NCBI RefSeq assembly: GCF_002288925.2
Contig: NW_022098072.1
Span: 22,365,489-22,429,488, forward strand
Direction of reading: 5' to 3'
DNA: 64,000 nucleotides
From: Delphinapterus leucas
Taxonomy: Eukaryota; Chordata; Mammalia; Artiodactyla; Monodontidae
Below the pieces are notes generated by a model. That model made no database searches. It was not told the DNA's origin and saw only the letters and a list, made by a program, of their open reading frames with translations. The position numbers and the translations under genes were made by a program. This document shows, piece after piece, positions 44,891 through 55,747 of this stretch; position 1 is the stretch's first letter; every line of letters starts with the position of its first letter.

Positions 44891-46716
44891 GTCTGAAAAT
44901 CGTTGGTTCAAATACTCGGTCTGGTTTTTCACTTGATTCAGAATCCTGGTTTTAGTGAGCATTTCCTGGAATTCCTGGAATCATGGATGTTAGCTCTTAG
45001 GTGAGCTTTTTAGAAATCATCTAAGTCCATACCTCCCATTTGCCAGGGAAGAAACTGAATGGGAGAAGGGAGCAGGCTGAGTTTGTGGCAGACTCTGAAC
45101 TGGGCCAGGTCTCCTGACTTCTGATGGAAGTTGTTTTCAAAGAAGTAAGCTCGTGGGAGAAAAGAAGGAACTTGGGGAACTTCAAATAAAGACTCCTTTG
45201 TGTCAAAGAGAAAGTAGAGTTAGTTGCTCTCAGTGTCTCACTGTCTTCCTCATTTCAACATTTGCCATTTTTTGTGCCTTCAGTGTTGGCCCCTTACCTC
45301 AATTTCTGCATTGATAATGTAGAGGCTTCCGTTCCCTCCAGATGTTCTCTATCAAGTCAATCTCCTAGAAAAATTGCAAGATATTATGAAATCTCAGAAC
45401 CAGGAAGGAGGCAGGTAGCAGAACTGGAATTTAAGCTCATACCCCAAAGACTTCCCAGGGGAGCCTGAAGAGCATCTGGGCCAACATATCATCTTATAAA
45501 CAAGGAAACTGGGATAAGATAGATTCACTGGTGCACCCAGACAGGGCTAAGGTCTTGGTTTTGCACTCAGATGCCCACCTCTGAAAGATGATGTGCTTAC
45601 GTGTTAAACAGTCAGCTCTTAATGGTGTTGAATTTATAATATACATTCAGCTCACTACATCATTTACCCACAAGAACTACTCCAAACCCAGCTGGAATTT
45701 TGTATCAGAAACTTTTCCAAGTCTTTTTGTCCATGTTTTCAGAGGACATATGATAGTTTGTTTTGCTTGTTCATCCACACAGCAGGGTGAGAATTCCCAA
45801 CAGGAACCTGGGGTCACTATGAGAGGAAGTTTTTGGAAAGGCAGACAAGTGTCCCAGAGAAGGAGGAGGAAGAAGGAAGGAAACAATGAAAGCAATAGCC
45901 CATTTTTCAGGTCATTTAAAAAGCCTCCAACTTGGACACAGCAGATAAGTAGCTATTTTTCTTTGCTTTAAGTACTTTTAAAGGAAATGCCCCCTCCCCA
46001 TTTACTTGAACACAATACTAAGCACACACTTCTCAGCACGTAAAAAGGCAGGACGTTCCAGGTTTTGATGCACAAGGCAACCTTGGCTTTGCCTTGTTGA
46101 TTAGTCATTACAATGGGGGCCTTTCACTGCAGGACCACATGGTTCCGGGCAACGTGACCCAAGGTCTGGCAAAGGCTCCAGGCAGCACAAAGGAACGGAA
46201 CTTGTCTTTGTGCTGTGAGTTCAGTGTTGGTGTTTGGAGTTATTTGCGATTGCTCCTGGGTTCAGAGCTCAGTTGCACTTTTTTACCTCTCTCCTACACC
46301 TGCAGTTCCTCAGTGGCCAGAGCTAAGCCCGGCTCCCAGGGCAGAGGAGGAGGCGGGGCCAGAACGAGGCCCACCTGGGGAAACACACAATATGTGCATA
46401 TAAAGATATTTGATAGCAGTCCAAAAACACCCTTCTGTACATACCTTGGTAATTGTTTTAACTTCTTTTGTGAACTTGTAAATTTTTCGAGATTGTTGAA
46501 TTAAACACAGTCTGAAAGTAGAGCATTTTCACATAGATAAAACCGTGGGAAAATGAAATTGTTTACTCAGGAAGAACCTCATGGCAAAATATACCTTGCA
46601 TCCAACTAAAGGAAGAACGATTTCAACCATTGTCTTTAAGGCAGATTCACTGTGTGTTACTTAATACTCCCCACACTGCCCGTACAACCTGAGGTGATGC
46701 CTCCAGAGAATTTTTA
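44891..46716. other. Unique non-coding stretch
   Basis: No gene is recognised. Two patches ('aaatcatctaagtccatacctccc' near 45015 and 'catctgggccaacatatcatcttataaacaaggaaactggg' near 45473) resemble a diverged ancient repeat. Frames of 127 and 136 codons have no family resemblance. Confidence 0.5.
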
Positions 46717-46724
46717 TCTCAATC

Positions 46725-46929
46725 CAGCGGTCCCCAACCTTTTTGGCACCAGGGACCGGTTTCGCAGAAGACAAGTTTTCCATGGACTCGGGGGTGGGGG
46801 GATAGCTCAGGAGGTAATGTGAGCGACGGGGAGCGATGGGGAGCGGCAGATGAAGCTTTGCTCCCTTGCCCGCTGCTCACCTCCTGCCGTGCGGCCCGGT
46901 TCCTAACAGGCTGTGGGACCAGACCCCTG
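46725..46929 (-). mobile_element. MER1-like hAT-Charlie DNA transposon with 8-bp TSD
   Basis: It begins cagcggtccccaaccttttt at the left and continues 'ggcaccagggaccggtttcgcagaagacaa', 'gtgcggcccggttcctaacagg' and ends at 'acccctg', complement cagggg. This gives short terminal inverted repeats. The flanks tctcaatc (46717-46724) and tctcagtc (46930-46937) are an 8-bp TSD with one mismatch, as expected for hAT insertion. The middle of the family's consensus is missing, so this is a nonautonomous, deleted copy. Orientation is by comparison with the consensus I recall. Confidence 0.85.
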
Positions 46930-46937
46930 TCTCAGTC

Positions 46938-47304
46938 CATAGGAAAAGCCTTCAATTTTGGCAGGAAGGTGGGAGCAGGGTACAGCTGGGCTGGCGTGGC
47001 ATTCTGTCCATTGATTAGTCTTCGCCTCTTCATGAGGGCAGTAGAATGCTACCCAGACGTTTTAAAACAGCAACCCCAGAGTATGGGAAGGTCATGATGT
47101 GCTTTCCAAACCATGAACAATTCCTTATGTTCAGCACACTTTTGGGGGCTAAGTGAAAATGGTACTCATCATATGGAGTCTGTTGAACTATGTGTACTCC
47201 GGACACACTGCTATCCTCCATTATCACAGTTTCACTGAGGACCAGTCACCAAAAAAATCTAGAAAGCCATGAGAATATTAATGATAAGATAAACCGTGTT
47301 TATC
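46938..47304. other. Unique non-coding stretch
   Basis: Nothing recognised as a gene or repeat. Confidence 0.5.
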
Positions 47305-47500
47305 AAATTCTTATTCTGTTCTCGGCTCTTCACACATACAGTGTCTCATTTAATGCTGAAAACAATACCCTGAGGAGGGGACCAGCACATCCCCTATCTT
47401 ACAGAGGAGGAAACAGGCTCAGCGATGTTAATGAAGTGGCCCAAGATCGCAGGATGAAGACCCAGGATTCAAAGCCAGGCGATGTGGACCCACAGACCAT
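47305..47500 (-). repeat. MIR SINE
   Basis: 'gtgtctcatttaatgctgaaaacaataccctgagga', 'cttacagaggaggaaacaggctcagcgatgttaatgaagtggcccaagatcgcagg' and 'gattcaaagccaggc' match MIR in reverse. Confidence 0.85.
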
Positions 47501-48874
47501 GCACTTATCCACCAGCTGTTGTGGGTATAGTCAGGGAACAGAGCAGGAGGCAGAAAAAGGAGAGGCATAGCAGGTAGGGTTGGATAACACACCCCATGAA
47601 TCTCCCGAAGCCGGGGTGGAGAATTCCAGTCCACTTCTACAGACTGAGAAAATGCAGAGAAAATTAAAAAAAACAAAACCAAAAACCTGCTCCAAAGGAG
47701 GGGAGAGAAGAGTACGGATGTAAAATATCAATGAGATGCTGTGGTTTATGCTCTTTGTCTTTTCTCTCTGCCTCCCCTAGCAACAGTGAAGTAGCATCAG
47801 TGTTAACGCAAGTAACGTGCTGACTTTGTTCCTCCAGGCAGCATCGCTGCTAAACAGAAACGCATGCTGATTTCCGCTCTGTTAAGCAAGGGAAACATCA
47901 TCAGAGTCCGTCCAGTGGAAGAAGACAAAAAGCAGACAGAAAGATGTTTAAATTTCAAGGTTATGCAAGAACAGAGGAGAAACAACGGATTGTAAATTCG
48001 TTTTTGAAATATTAAGCTACTAACAAAATCCTAACCCCAGTACAGAGAGCAGAGGAAGTTAAGGCGGTGGAGAGTCGTGACTGAGGCTGTTTTGCCACAG
48101 CATATTGCTGCTGCCACATTTTTCTCGAGTGTCTGAAAATATCAGGCTTTAAAATACACATGCATTAGTTTTTGAGACGTGTGTGACTATAGCCTCAGGG
48201 TTGAAAAACAAACAACTCTATTGCCCTGAGCTCATGCTGGAGTTGGTGTGAATTGTTTCGCCTCCTTATGTATAATGTTTCTAATTAGGACAATTACGGA
48301 GGATGAGCTTTGTGTGCTGTTGAATTGGCTCTTTGTGCTTATTGCGGAGGGCTCTGTACCGGCCTGTGCTCGGCTGACCTGCTTCTTAGAGGCATCACTA
48401 GATGGGGAGGGTGACCTCCGATCCCGCTCTCTGACGTCTCATATTGAGAAACACCCGAGGGGGTGTTGTCTCGTCCCCTCACCACACCTGTCATTAAAAC
48501 GAGACATCTTTCCAAGATGCATGAATAGACAATGACTGGTATCTAGTTGCCCTTTTACTCCTATAAGACCTTTATGTTATGATGTGATTTCTTTTGCATT
48601 GTGATTCCTACTCATCTTGTGCAAAACATAGGATTTAAGGTACATTAAGTAGTTCAAAATGGAGTCACAGTGGCCAGCGTGAACTTGCATGTTAGTTGTT
48701 TTGAAACGTCTGCTGTAGGACTGCTAGCATCTTTGATAAGCTAAGAGTGTTACTTTAGGTAAGGAATTTATTTGGTAACATTTGCAGAAAGATTTCACTG
48801 GAACAGAAGGAGCAACTGATAGAGATAAGACCCTGGGGTGTATCCATTACACCCTACTGGCAGACTCCTTAAAA
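47501..48874. other. Unique non-coding stretch with a candidate conserved element
   Basis: No gene is recognised. About 48100-48500 stands out: no repeat similarity, balanced base composition, retained CpGs and clustered homeodomain-type cores. TAATTA lies at 48282-48287 and AATTAC at 48292-48297. It looks like a conserved enhancer candidate, but conservation cannot be tested here. Confidence 0.35.
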
Positions 48875-48887
48875 AGAGACCACTGAG

Positions 48888-49009
48888 GACTTCCCTGGCG
48901 GTCCAGTGGTTAAGACTCCGCACTTCCAATGCAGGGGGTGCAGGTTCGATCCCTGGTCTGGGGATTAAGATCCCACATGCCGCGTGGCCCGGCCAAAAAA
49001 TAAAAAGAG
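48888..49009 (+). mobile_element. Short tRNA-Glu-type SINE (CHR family)
   Basis: gacttccctggcggtccag head, B box aggttcgatccctgg, 'cccacatgccgcgtggcccggcc' and an A-rich tail. A 13-bp TSD, agagaccactgag, lies at 48875-48887 and 49010-49022. Confidence 0.93.
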
Positions 49010-49022
49010 AGAGACCACTGAG

Positions 49023-50664
49023 CCTAGAGATTGGAAGCCTCTTCACTGGAGGACCCAACTCCATGATGCTGAGAGCCATTGGAGGGGACACTAGCGAGGC
49101 TCTGTTGGAGCCGAGGGCGACTTCTTCCCACTCACACTTATCGTGGACCCGCGGCCAGGCTGGGGCTGCTGAGACGCCTCCTTCCCGGACTTCTCCTTGG
49201 AGTGGTCGTTTTCCTCTTTTCTGTTTCCCCTACTTTGACAATCCTGTGTTGTGTGCTAATTGTGTACAAGAAACCGAGTGACTTGTGAATTGAATGTTGG
49301 CTACATTTCTCGGTATCTCCGGTTCTGGGATTCTCACCTGGCCTCACTGCTGGGCCCTATGACAAACACTTTAATTAACAAAAGTCCAATTTGAGATCAT
49401 TTCTCTAAGAGGGAACGATTTACCTAAAAGGAATAAGGTCAACAATAAACCCTGGCTCCTCCCTCTGCATTGAGTACTTTGGAAATGTCCCTCTTCACCG
49501 TTTGTGGCGTGAAAGTGGGCTAGGCCTCCGCTCTCCGAAACGCTAAGGCCTTGGAGCAGGGGGTGACCCAGAGGGTATGGGCCTCCCTGGCTGGCACTCT
49601 CCTACTCGCCATTTGTGACATGCTTGTCTGTGCAGGTCAGAGACACTAGGGAAATCAGTCCTCAACCACCTGAGGAGCTGGTTGTGAGCAGGTGACTTCC
49701 TTCCACAGGTCAGCCTCAGTCATCCTTTTAAGAACAGCCTCATTGATGCCAGGCCCTCTGCCCTTCCTGGGTCTGGCTGTGGTGGGAGAGGCAGAAAAAC
49801 AGCATTGACTTGGCTCAGAGGTCTCCACATCCTGGGTCCCAGAAGATCAAGTAAAGGTCCCTTGTTGATCTAAAAACACATTTCCACTGTGGAACCTGGA
49901 GACACCATAGTACCCAGGGGGTGTCGGGATTTCATGGAGGGTGGGGGCCAGTGCTGAAAGTCTCCCCCAGGGATTCTGCTAAGCTCAGACGGGGTGATGG
50001 CAGAGGCCTCAGGCAGGCTTCCCACATCTCAGGCTGCTTGTATCACTGCCTTGTCCAGGCCTGCGGCGTCAGAAGAGCCCAGCTCACAGAGCGAAAGCCA
50101 CATTGGAAGAAGCCCAAGATGGGGCCTGAGAGCCTGACACTGCCAGAAAAAAGCCCTGTCATGGAGGCCCCAACGCAAACCTCAGACAATAGGCAGAGCC
50201 TTCTGCCCGCTTGCCCGTTGGCAGCTCCCGGGGGACTGGAAATGGAATAGGGCAGTAAGGCCCCACAGCCAGCAGGACACAGGGTCGTGGATGTCTGGCT
50301 GCACACCAGGACAAGGGGGTGGCAGTAGACTGTTGCTCTGAACCACAGAAGCACTCGTGCCTTATGCCTGGTGGTTTCCCAAGACCCATCTGGATGCCCT
50401 ATCTATGACCTAGTTTTCTAACCTAAGCTGAAATGAGAAAAACAAGCATAGCATAGTAAGTTTTTCACTAAGCAAATTTGCTGAATTTTAAAGAACTGCC
50501 ATTTGCTCTGGTACTGTGTCCTTTCTACATTTTTGGCAGAAGAAAAGTATTTTTAAGAAACAGATTGGATAATATACTAGATGATAACATTTTTGGTTTT
50601 GCTTTTTCATATTCCTGTTTATCAAAATAAAATATGACAGTACTATGTTATTCCTCCATTTTGT
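49023..50664. other. Unique non-coding stretch
   Basis: No gene is recognised. A relatively GC-rich part (49920-50400) has overlapping frames of 109 and 103 codons on opposite strands without a recognisable domain, so I do not call a gene. Confidence 0.5.
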
Positions 50665-50698
50665 TTGTGTGTTTGTTTGTGTGTGTGTGTGTGTGTAG
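50665..50698. repeat. TG microsatellite
   Basis: A run of gt/ttgt units ending in about 8 pure TG repeats, directly before an MLT1 LTR. Confidence 0.9.
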
Positions 50699-51240
50699 TA
50701 GATTAATGATGGTCACAAATTCTTTGGCGCTTCTGCCCCTGAGAGGTGCATCTAATTTTCTTCCCCTTGAATCTGGGAGGGTCTTAGAGACTTACTTGGC
50801 TAAAAATATATATAAAGTAATAAACTTACTTTATTAAAAATGTGATCAGTGTGACATTCTAGAACTTCTGAAACGAGGTCATAGGAAGCTTTGCAGCTTC
50901 CTCCCGGGCCTCTTGGAACCCAACTGACATGCTGTTAGGAAGCCCAAGTAGCCATGAGAAGAAGCCCATAGAGAGACGAAGCAAGGCCCAGGCCAATAGC
51001 ACTGGATGAGCTCGTAGCTGATAGCCAGCACCAACTTGCCAGTCACTGAGTGAACCCTTCTGGAAGTGGATCCTACAGCCCCAGTTGAACTGCCACAGCT
51101 GATACGACATGGAGCAAAGATGACTCCCCACTAAGCCCTGCCCAAATTACAGGTTTGTGAGGGAAATAAATGATTTCTGTTGTTTTAAGCCACTAAATTT
51201 GAGGATGATTTTGTTACACAGAAATAGATAACCAGACAGC
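50699..51240 (+). mobile_element. MLT1-type MaLR LTR
   Basis: 'gtcttagagacttacttggc', 'gcttcctcccgggcctcttggaaccc', 'gtagctgatagccagcaccaacttgccagtcactgagtgaacc', 'ttctggaagtggatcctacagccccagttgaactgcc' and the end 'ttgttttaagccactaaatttgaggatgattttgttacacagaaatagataacc' follow an MLT1-like LTR in plus orientation. An AT-rich stretch (50805-50850) interrupts it. Confidence 0.75.
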
Positions 51241-51311
51241 TTGTTTGTTTAAATGGTTTGTGAAATTCAAAAGTCAGAGAAATGCTGACTCACATTGTTT
51301 ATTTAACATCT

Positions 51312-51828
51312 GTATTAGGCAAAATAATGCACCCCCTCCAAAGATATCCAAGTCCTGATCTCCAGAATCTGTGAATATGTTATGTTACATGGCAAAAGGG
51401 AATTAAGATTACAGATAGAATTAAGATTGCCAGTCAGATGACCTTGAAATAGGAAGATTTTCTTGGATTATCTGGGTGGAGCCAGTGTAATCACGAGCGT
51501 CCATAATTGTGGAAGAGGGAGGCAGAAAAAGAGGACAGAACGATACAATGTGAGAAGAACTTGACCTGCTCTTGCTGCCTTTGAAGACAGAGGAAGGGGG
51601 CCACCAGCCAAGGAATGCGGATGGCCCCTAGAAGCTGGAAGAGGCAAGAAAACAGATTCTCCCGTAAAACATCTAGAAAGGAACATAGCCCTGCCAACAC
51701 ATTGATTTTAGCCCAGTGAGACCTGTGCCAGACCTCTGACCTCCAGACTGTAAGAATATAAATTTGTATTGTTTTAAGCCATTAAATTTGTAGTCATTTG
51801 TTGACAGGCATAGAAAACTAGTACAGCA
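51312..51828 (+). mobile_element. MLT1-type MaLR LTR, well preserved
   Basis: 'aaaataatgcaccccctccaaagatatccaagtcctgatctccagaatctgtgaatatgttatgttacatggcaaa', 'attatctgggtggagccagtgtaatcacgagcgtcc' and 'gaggaagggggccaccagccaaggaatgcgg' are followed by the end 'attgttttaagccattaaatttgtagtcatttgtt...actagtacag'. It spans nearly a whole MLT1 LTR. It sits about 70 bp downstream of another LTR in the same orientation; they differ in sequence, so they are separate insertions rather than one provirus. Confidence 0.9.
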
Positions 51829-51914
51829 CCTAGCCTACTCTGCTATATACTATTGACTTTTAGAGTCAGAATTGATGGTTAAAACTGTCTAAGAGCTTGT
51901 ATGGTGCGAATTTT

Positions 51915-51995
51915 AAAGATGGGAACATGTAAGCCCATAGATTCCAAGGTCAAACAGCTAATTTGTAATATATACAGGAGTAAAACTTAGGTCTT
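51915..51995 (-). repeat. MIR fragment
   Basis: 'gatgggaacatgtaagcccatagattccaaggtcaaacagctaattt' and 'taaaacttaggtct' correspond to the MIR 'cagatgagg...ggtcacacagctagt...attcgaacccaggtct' block, reversed. Confidence 0.55.
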
Positions 51996-52002
51996 CTAAA
52001 AT

Positions 52003-52125
52003 TTAAACTCCATGAGGAAAGGAAATTTGAGGCAGCATCTGTTTTGTTCACCATTGTATCCCCAGTATCTAGAACAGTGCCTGGCACATGGTAGGTATTT
52101 GTTGAATGAAAAAAATGAAAACTAA
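52003..52125 (+). repeat. L2 3' end
   Basis: 'aactccatgaggaaaggaaatttgaggcagcatctgttttgttcaccattgtatccccagtatctagaacagtgcctggcacatggtaggtatttgttgaatga' is the L2 3' end in plus orientation. Confidence 0.92.
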
Positions 52126-52262
52126 TTCCTAACTTCTGGTTTAATCACTTGCTCGAGTAAGGTTACCAAAGGACAAAAACTACAGCTTTTTTAAAGGCCC
52201 CCCAAAAATCACCATTGTATCTTATAATTTACATCCAATTATTTGGCTTTTAACAATGTTCT

Positions 52263-52474
52263 TTTTTTTCTCCTGCTTTTTTGCGGTACGCGGGCCTCTC
52301 ACTGTTGTGGCCTCTCCCGTTGTGGGGCACAGGCTCCGGACGCACAGGCTCAGCAGCCATGACTCACGGGCCCAGCCACTCCACGGTGTGTGGGATCTTC
52401 CCGGACCGGGGCACAAACCCGTGTCCCCTGCATCGGCAGGCGGACTTTCAACCACTGCGCCACCAGGGAAGCCC
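52263..52474 (-). mobile_element. CHR-2-like SINE
   Basis: Head gggcttccctggtggcgcag at the right, B-box-like gggtttgtgccccgg (one change from the usual C), cetacean-type body and a T-run at the left. TSD taacaatgttct (52251-52262) and taacaatattct (52475-52486), one mismatch in 12. Confidence 0.95.
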
Positions 52475-52486
52475 TAACAATATTCT

Positions 52487-53370
52487 ATTTTAAAATCTCA
52501 CCCTTTGTTTTATTTTAATTATAAGTTATTATATTTGTATACAGATACATGGTACAGATTCAATGATACAGATACAAGTTCAAAAAGTATGAAAGAAGAC
52601 AATGAAAAACAACTTCTATTTTCATCCCAGCCACCCAGAGGTAACCACAGTTACCGCTTTCTTGTGCATACTCCCAAAGATATAGAGCATTTCTTTGAGA
52701 GTTGAGAGCCTGAACAGTTTTAAATATGTCTAATGTAGTCACTGGATTTTTACACTCCCCTCAGCACCTCTGTCATGATTCATCACTCTGGGCTTCAAGG
52801 CACTGTAAGAGTCTGAAATATTCCCCATAAATGCTCAGGACCCATCTAACAAGGCTCACCCCACCTGCTGCAGAGGTCAAGGTCTCCTCAGGCTCCAGGG
52901 CTCCCACAGACCTCTAGGAGTGGGGCTTATGGCAGTTAACTCCAGAGCTGATTAATTGAGGCCCAGCTGAATGGGAGCTTTGTCCCACGTTGTATAGCTG
53001 GTGGAAGAGCCATAGTATGTTTTGCTGACACACTATGGTGGTTGGTGTTTATACAATCACTGGGCACTGATTTAGTTCAATAAGCTACCTGGCTCCTTCT
53101 CATCAATCACAGTCGAAGGGGTGGCCAGTGGTTATTTCAAGATGCCAGCTGAGAAGGTGGGATCAAGGAAATAAAGTGCCCTTCATCCTTCCTCACACAT
53201 CTCACCCCCCCACCGAGTGAGACTCCTCACCATACTCTCTTAGTACTACACACCTCCTCTCGGCAGCACTGTTTCCTGTTACTCACATTTATAGTACATT
53301 TTCATATTTTATATTACATGTAAAATGCATTTGCAGTAATTACATTGTAATATTTGATTAGAGTCTAGAC
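52487..53370. other. Unique non-coding stretch
   Basis: No gene or named repeat recognised. Confidence 0.5.
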
Positions 53371-53508
53371 ATCCCTCATTTAGACTGGAAGCCTCCTGAG
53401 GGCAAGGACAGTGCTTCCTTTTACTCACCTTGTATCTCCATCACCTAAGACAGCATGTGGCTGGCGGGTGCTCGATACAAATGTGTTGAATGACTAAATA
53501 AATAAGCT
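53371..53508 (+). repeat. L2 3' end
   Basis: 'gactggaagcctcctgagggcaaggacagtgcttccttttactcaccttgtatctccatcacctaagacagcatgtggctggcgggtgctcgatacaaatgtgttgaatga' follows the L2 3' end. Confidence 0.88.
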
Positions 53509-53517
53509 AAAGCCAAT

Positions 53518-53712
53518 TCTTGTGACCCATGCCAGGCATTAGCAAATGCTCTTTCAATTCTTATAACAACCTTAGGTAAACAGGTTGTGTTATTATCTCC
53601 CTTTACATATAGGGAAACCAAGACAGAAAGTGCTTAAGTGCCCATGATTGCACAGTGGATGGCAGTCTGACACCAGAGTCCACCTGCTTAACCACCACAT
53701 TACGTCACATTG
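53518..53712 (-). repeat. MIR SINE
   Basis: 'gccaggcattagcaaatgctctttcaattcttataacaaccttaggtaaacagg', 'ttacatatagggaaaccaagacagaaagtgcttaagtgcccatgattgcacagtgg' and 'cacctgcttaaccaccacatta' follow MIR in reverse. Confidence 0.88.
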
Positions 53713-55737
53713 CATTTTGATAAAATTTTAGGTGGGCACCTGGAGAGTGACACTCAGATGCCAAGTAAAGCAACAAGAGCCTGCGGAGCCCAGCAAACAG
53801 AAGCATGTGCAAGACCAGGGATATGGGAAGTGGAGGAAAGCGGCAGACAAGGTGTGGCTCTGTGAACAGTGACCCTGGAGCTGTGCCTCATAGGTGGGAA
53901 TCGTAAGACTTGACCTTCAAGCCTTAAGGGGGTTTCCTCTCAGGTTCCTCATGTATGTCCTGGCCCTGGCCAAACCCAAGCAGAGCAGATTCTGAGGGGA
54001 GATGGGCAGGGTTGGTATTTTGGGTTTGCAGGGAGAGCACTGAGGCAGCCTCAAGGGCGTCAGGGCCTCACTGACACAATCAGCCTCAGGGGAAATTGCT
54101 GACACTCAGGCACACTGGTGACCCCAGGCCCTGCCCTCAGTGGGCTTCTGTAGCCTCCTCTAAGGCCAATCCTCATCTACCTGTCCCAGGCTGCCCTCAG
54201 CCACCCTGCACACTCTCCCCTAGCCCAGGGCCTCTCACACCTCTGATTCTTGTCCTGTAAATGGACTGCCCTCACCCTCAATTTCTGTCTCATGTCCTCT
54301 TCCCAGTCAGCCAACCTCCAGCCTCCTGCTGTACTTGTCGGAAGCTCGCAGCCCAGTAGCAGCATCCTTCATATAATTATTCCTCCTGATGAATCAGGCC
54401 TGGCACCTTCTCCTTTTGATTCGAGATACACTGTGTGTGTGGTGCTTCTGGCACTTTGTCGTGTGCCCTGAATGACAGCTGCAATTTGGTAATTATTTGT
54501 ATGAAGTCAGCCATGTTGCATCATAGAATTCTTGGTTATGTTATTTAGCTCAGAGATCCCAAGGATCCAAATCTGTTCTTTGACAAGAACATAGAGGCAG
54601 TTTTTAGGTCTGGTGGAGAGATGGCTTCCAAACATGGGCAAAATCCTGTGGGAAGAATCCTCCATTCCTCGTTTCAGGGACCTTGAACTCTCAGCAGTCA
54701 GCTCTCTGAAACAGCTCTCTATCAGTCATTTGCATTTTAGTTTGAATATCAGCCCATGGTTGTCCTTTCCTACAGTTATTAGCATTTTGGACCTTCTGTC
54801 TCTAGTGTTAATGCTCTTTTTAAAGGAATTTGGGGCATTGTCAAATACGTGGGGAGGTTTTTGGGGCCCAAGTAGAGAGGGATCCCACGCATCTCAGACC
54901 CAGGCAGGCCCAGTGGTGGAACCCTGCTCCGTCGCAGCACTGGTACCAGCTCAGTGGGTCTGCCTCAACTGTCTCAAGATTTAGTCTCCAAATGTGCCAC
55001 TCTGGTCCAAACTGAGGGAGAAGAAGTTGTGTCACCAGAGCTGTGAACCAGAGCTTCGGGGAAAGTGGGAGATTGATAAGGAGAGAAATTGCTCTGTTTA
55101 TCAACCACTGTTTCCTTCTGCAAACTGCAAAACGAAATATAAAATGAAATAAAATTACATTTTAAATCTCTGCCGGTGCTTTCAGAGGTAGGCCAGTTCT
55201 GGTCTCCCATCAGCAGAGACCAAATGCACAATAACCTCATTCAGTACCTGGTGCTAGAGCAACTGTTTACTTATAGTAATGTTCAAGTTCCCAGCTAAGA
55301 ACAGGGAATGAATTAATACTTAGGAATTTCTCTTTTCTGCACATGACATGCCATTTTAAAAAACTGCCACTTTGATGACTTCATCATCACATTTCCTTCA
55401 AAGAGGAGCTAAGTGCCATGCAAATTACAAAGCCTGATTCATGTTCACATGCAAAAGCCCCCATCGTGCAGGGAAGGGCTTGGGGGCTGAGGCCCCTGGT
55501 TTTCACTAAGAACTCTGCTTGACTCCTGCTTGTTTGTAGGAAAGGGGAGGGGGCATCACATATGTAAACATTTACTATTTTTTTGTTTCATGCTTTCATT
55601 TCATCTTTTACTTTGTAGAAAGTGAGAAATGTTTTTGCTTTGTGACTCTTTCACCCAAATCAGTGTTTCTTCCACTTCCTATATACTCCAGGAAATACTG
55701 GAGGAAAATTCTTTGTATTTCTTTAAAATAATAATGT
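53713..55737. other. Unique non-coding stretch
   Basis: No gene is recognised; frames up to 123 codons lack a family. Near 55395-55450 the non-repetitive text includes an octamer-like atgcaaat and tgacatgcc motifs, which could be regulatory, but nothing decides this. Confidence 0.45.
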
Positions 55738-55747
55738 TTAAATTCTT

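Noticed and set aside
50043..50354. Overlapping frames of 103-109 codons in a GC-rich patch
   Set aside because: No splice-site pattern, domain or family resemblance could be supported.
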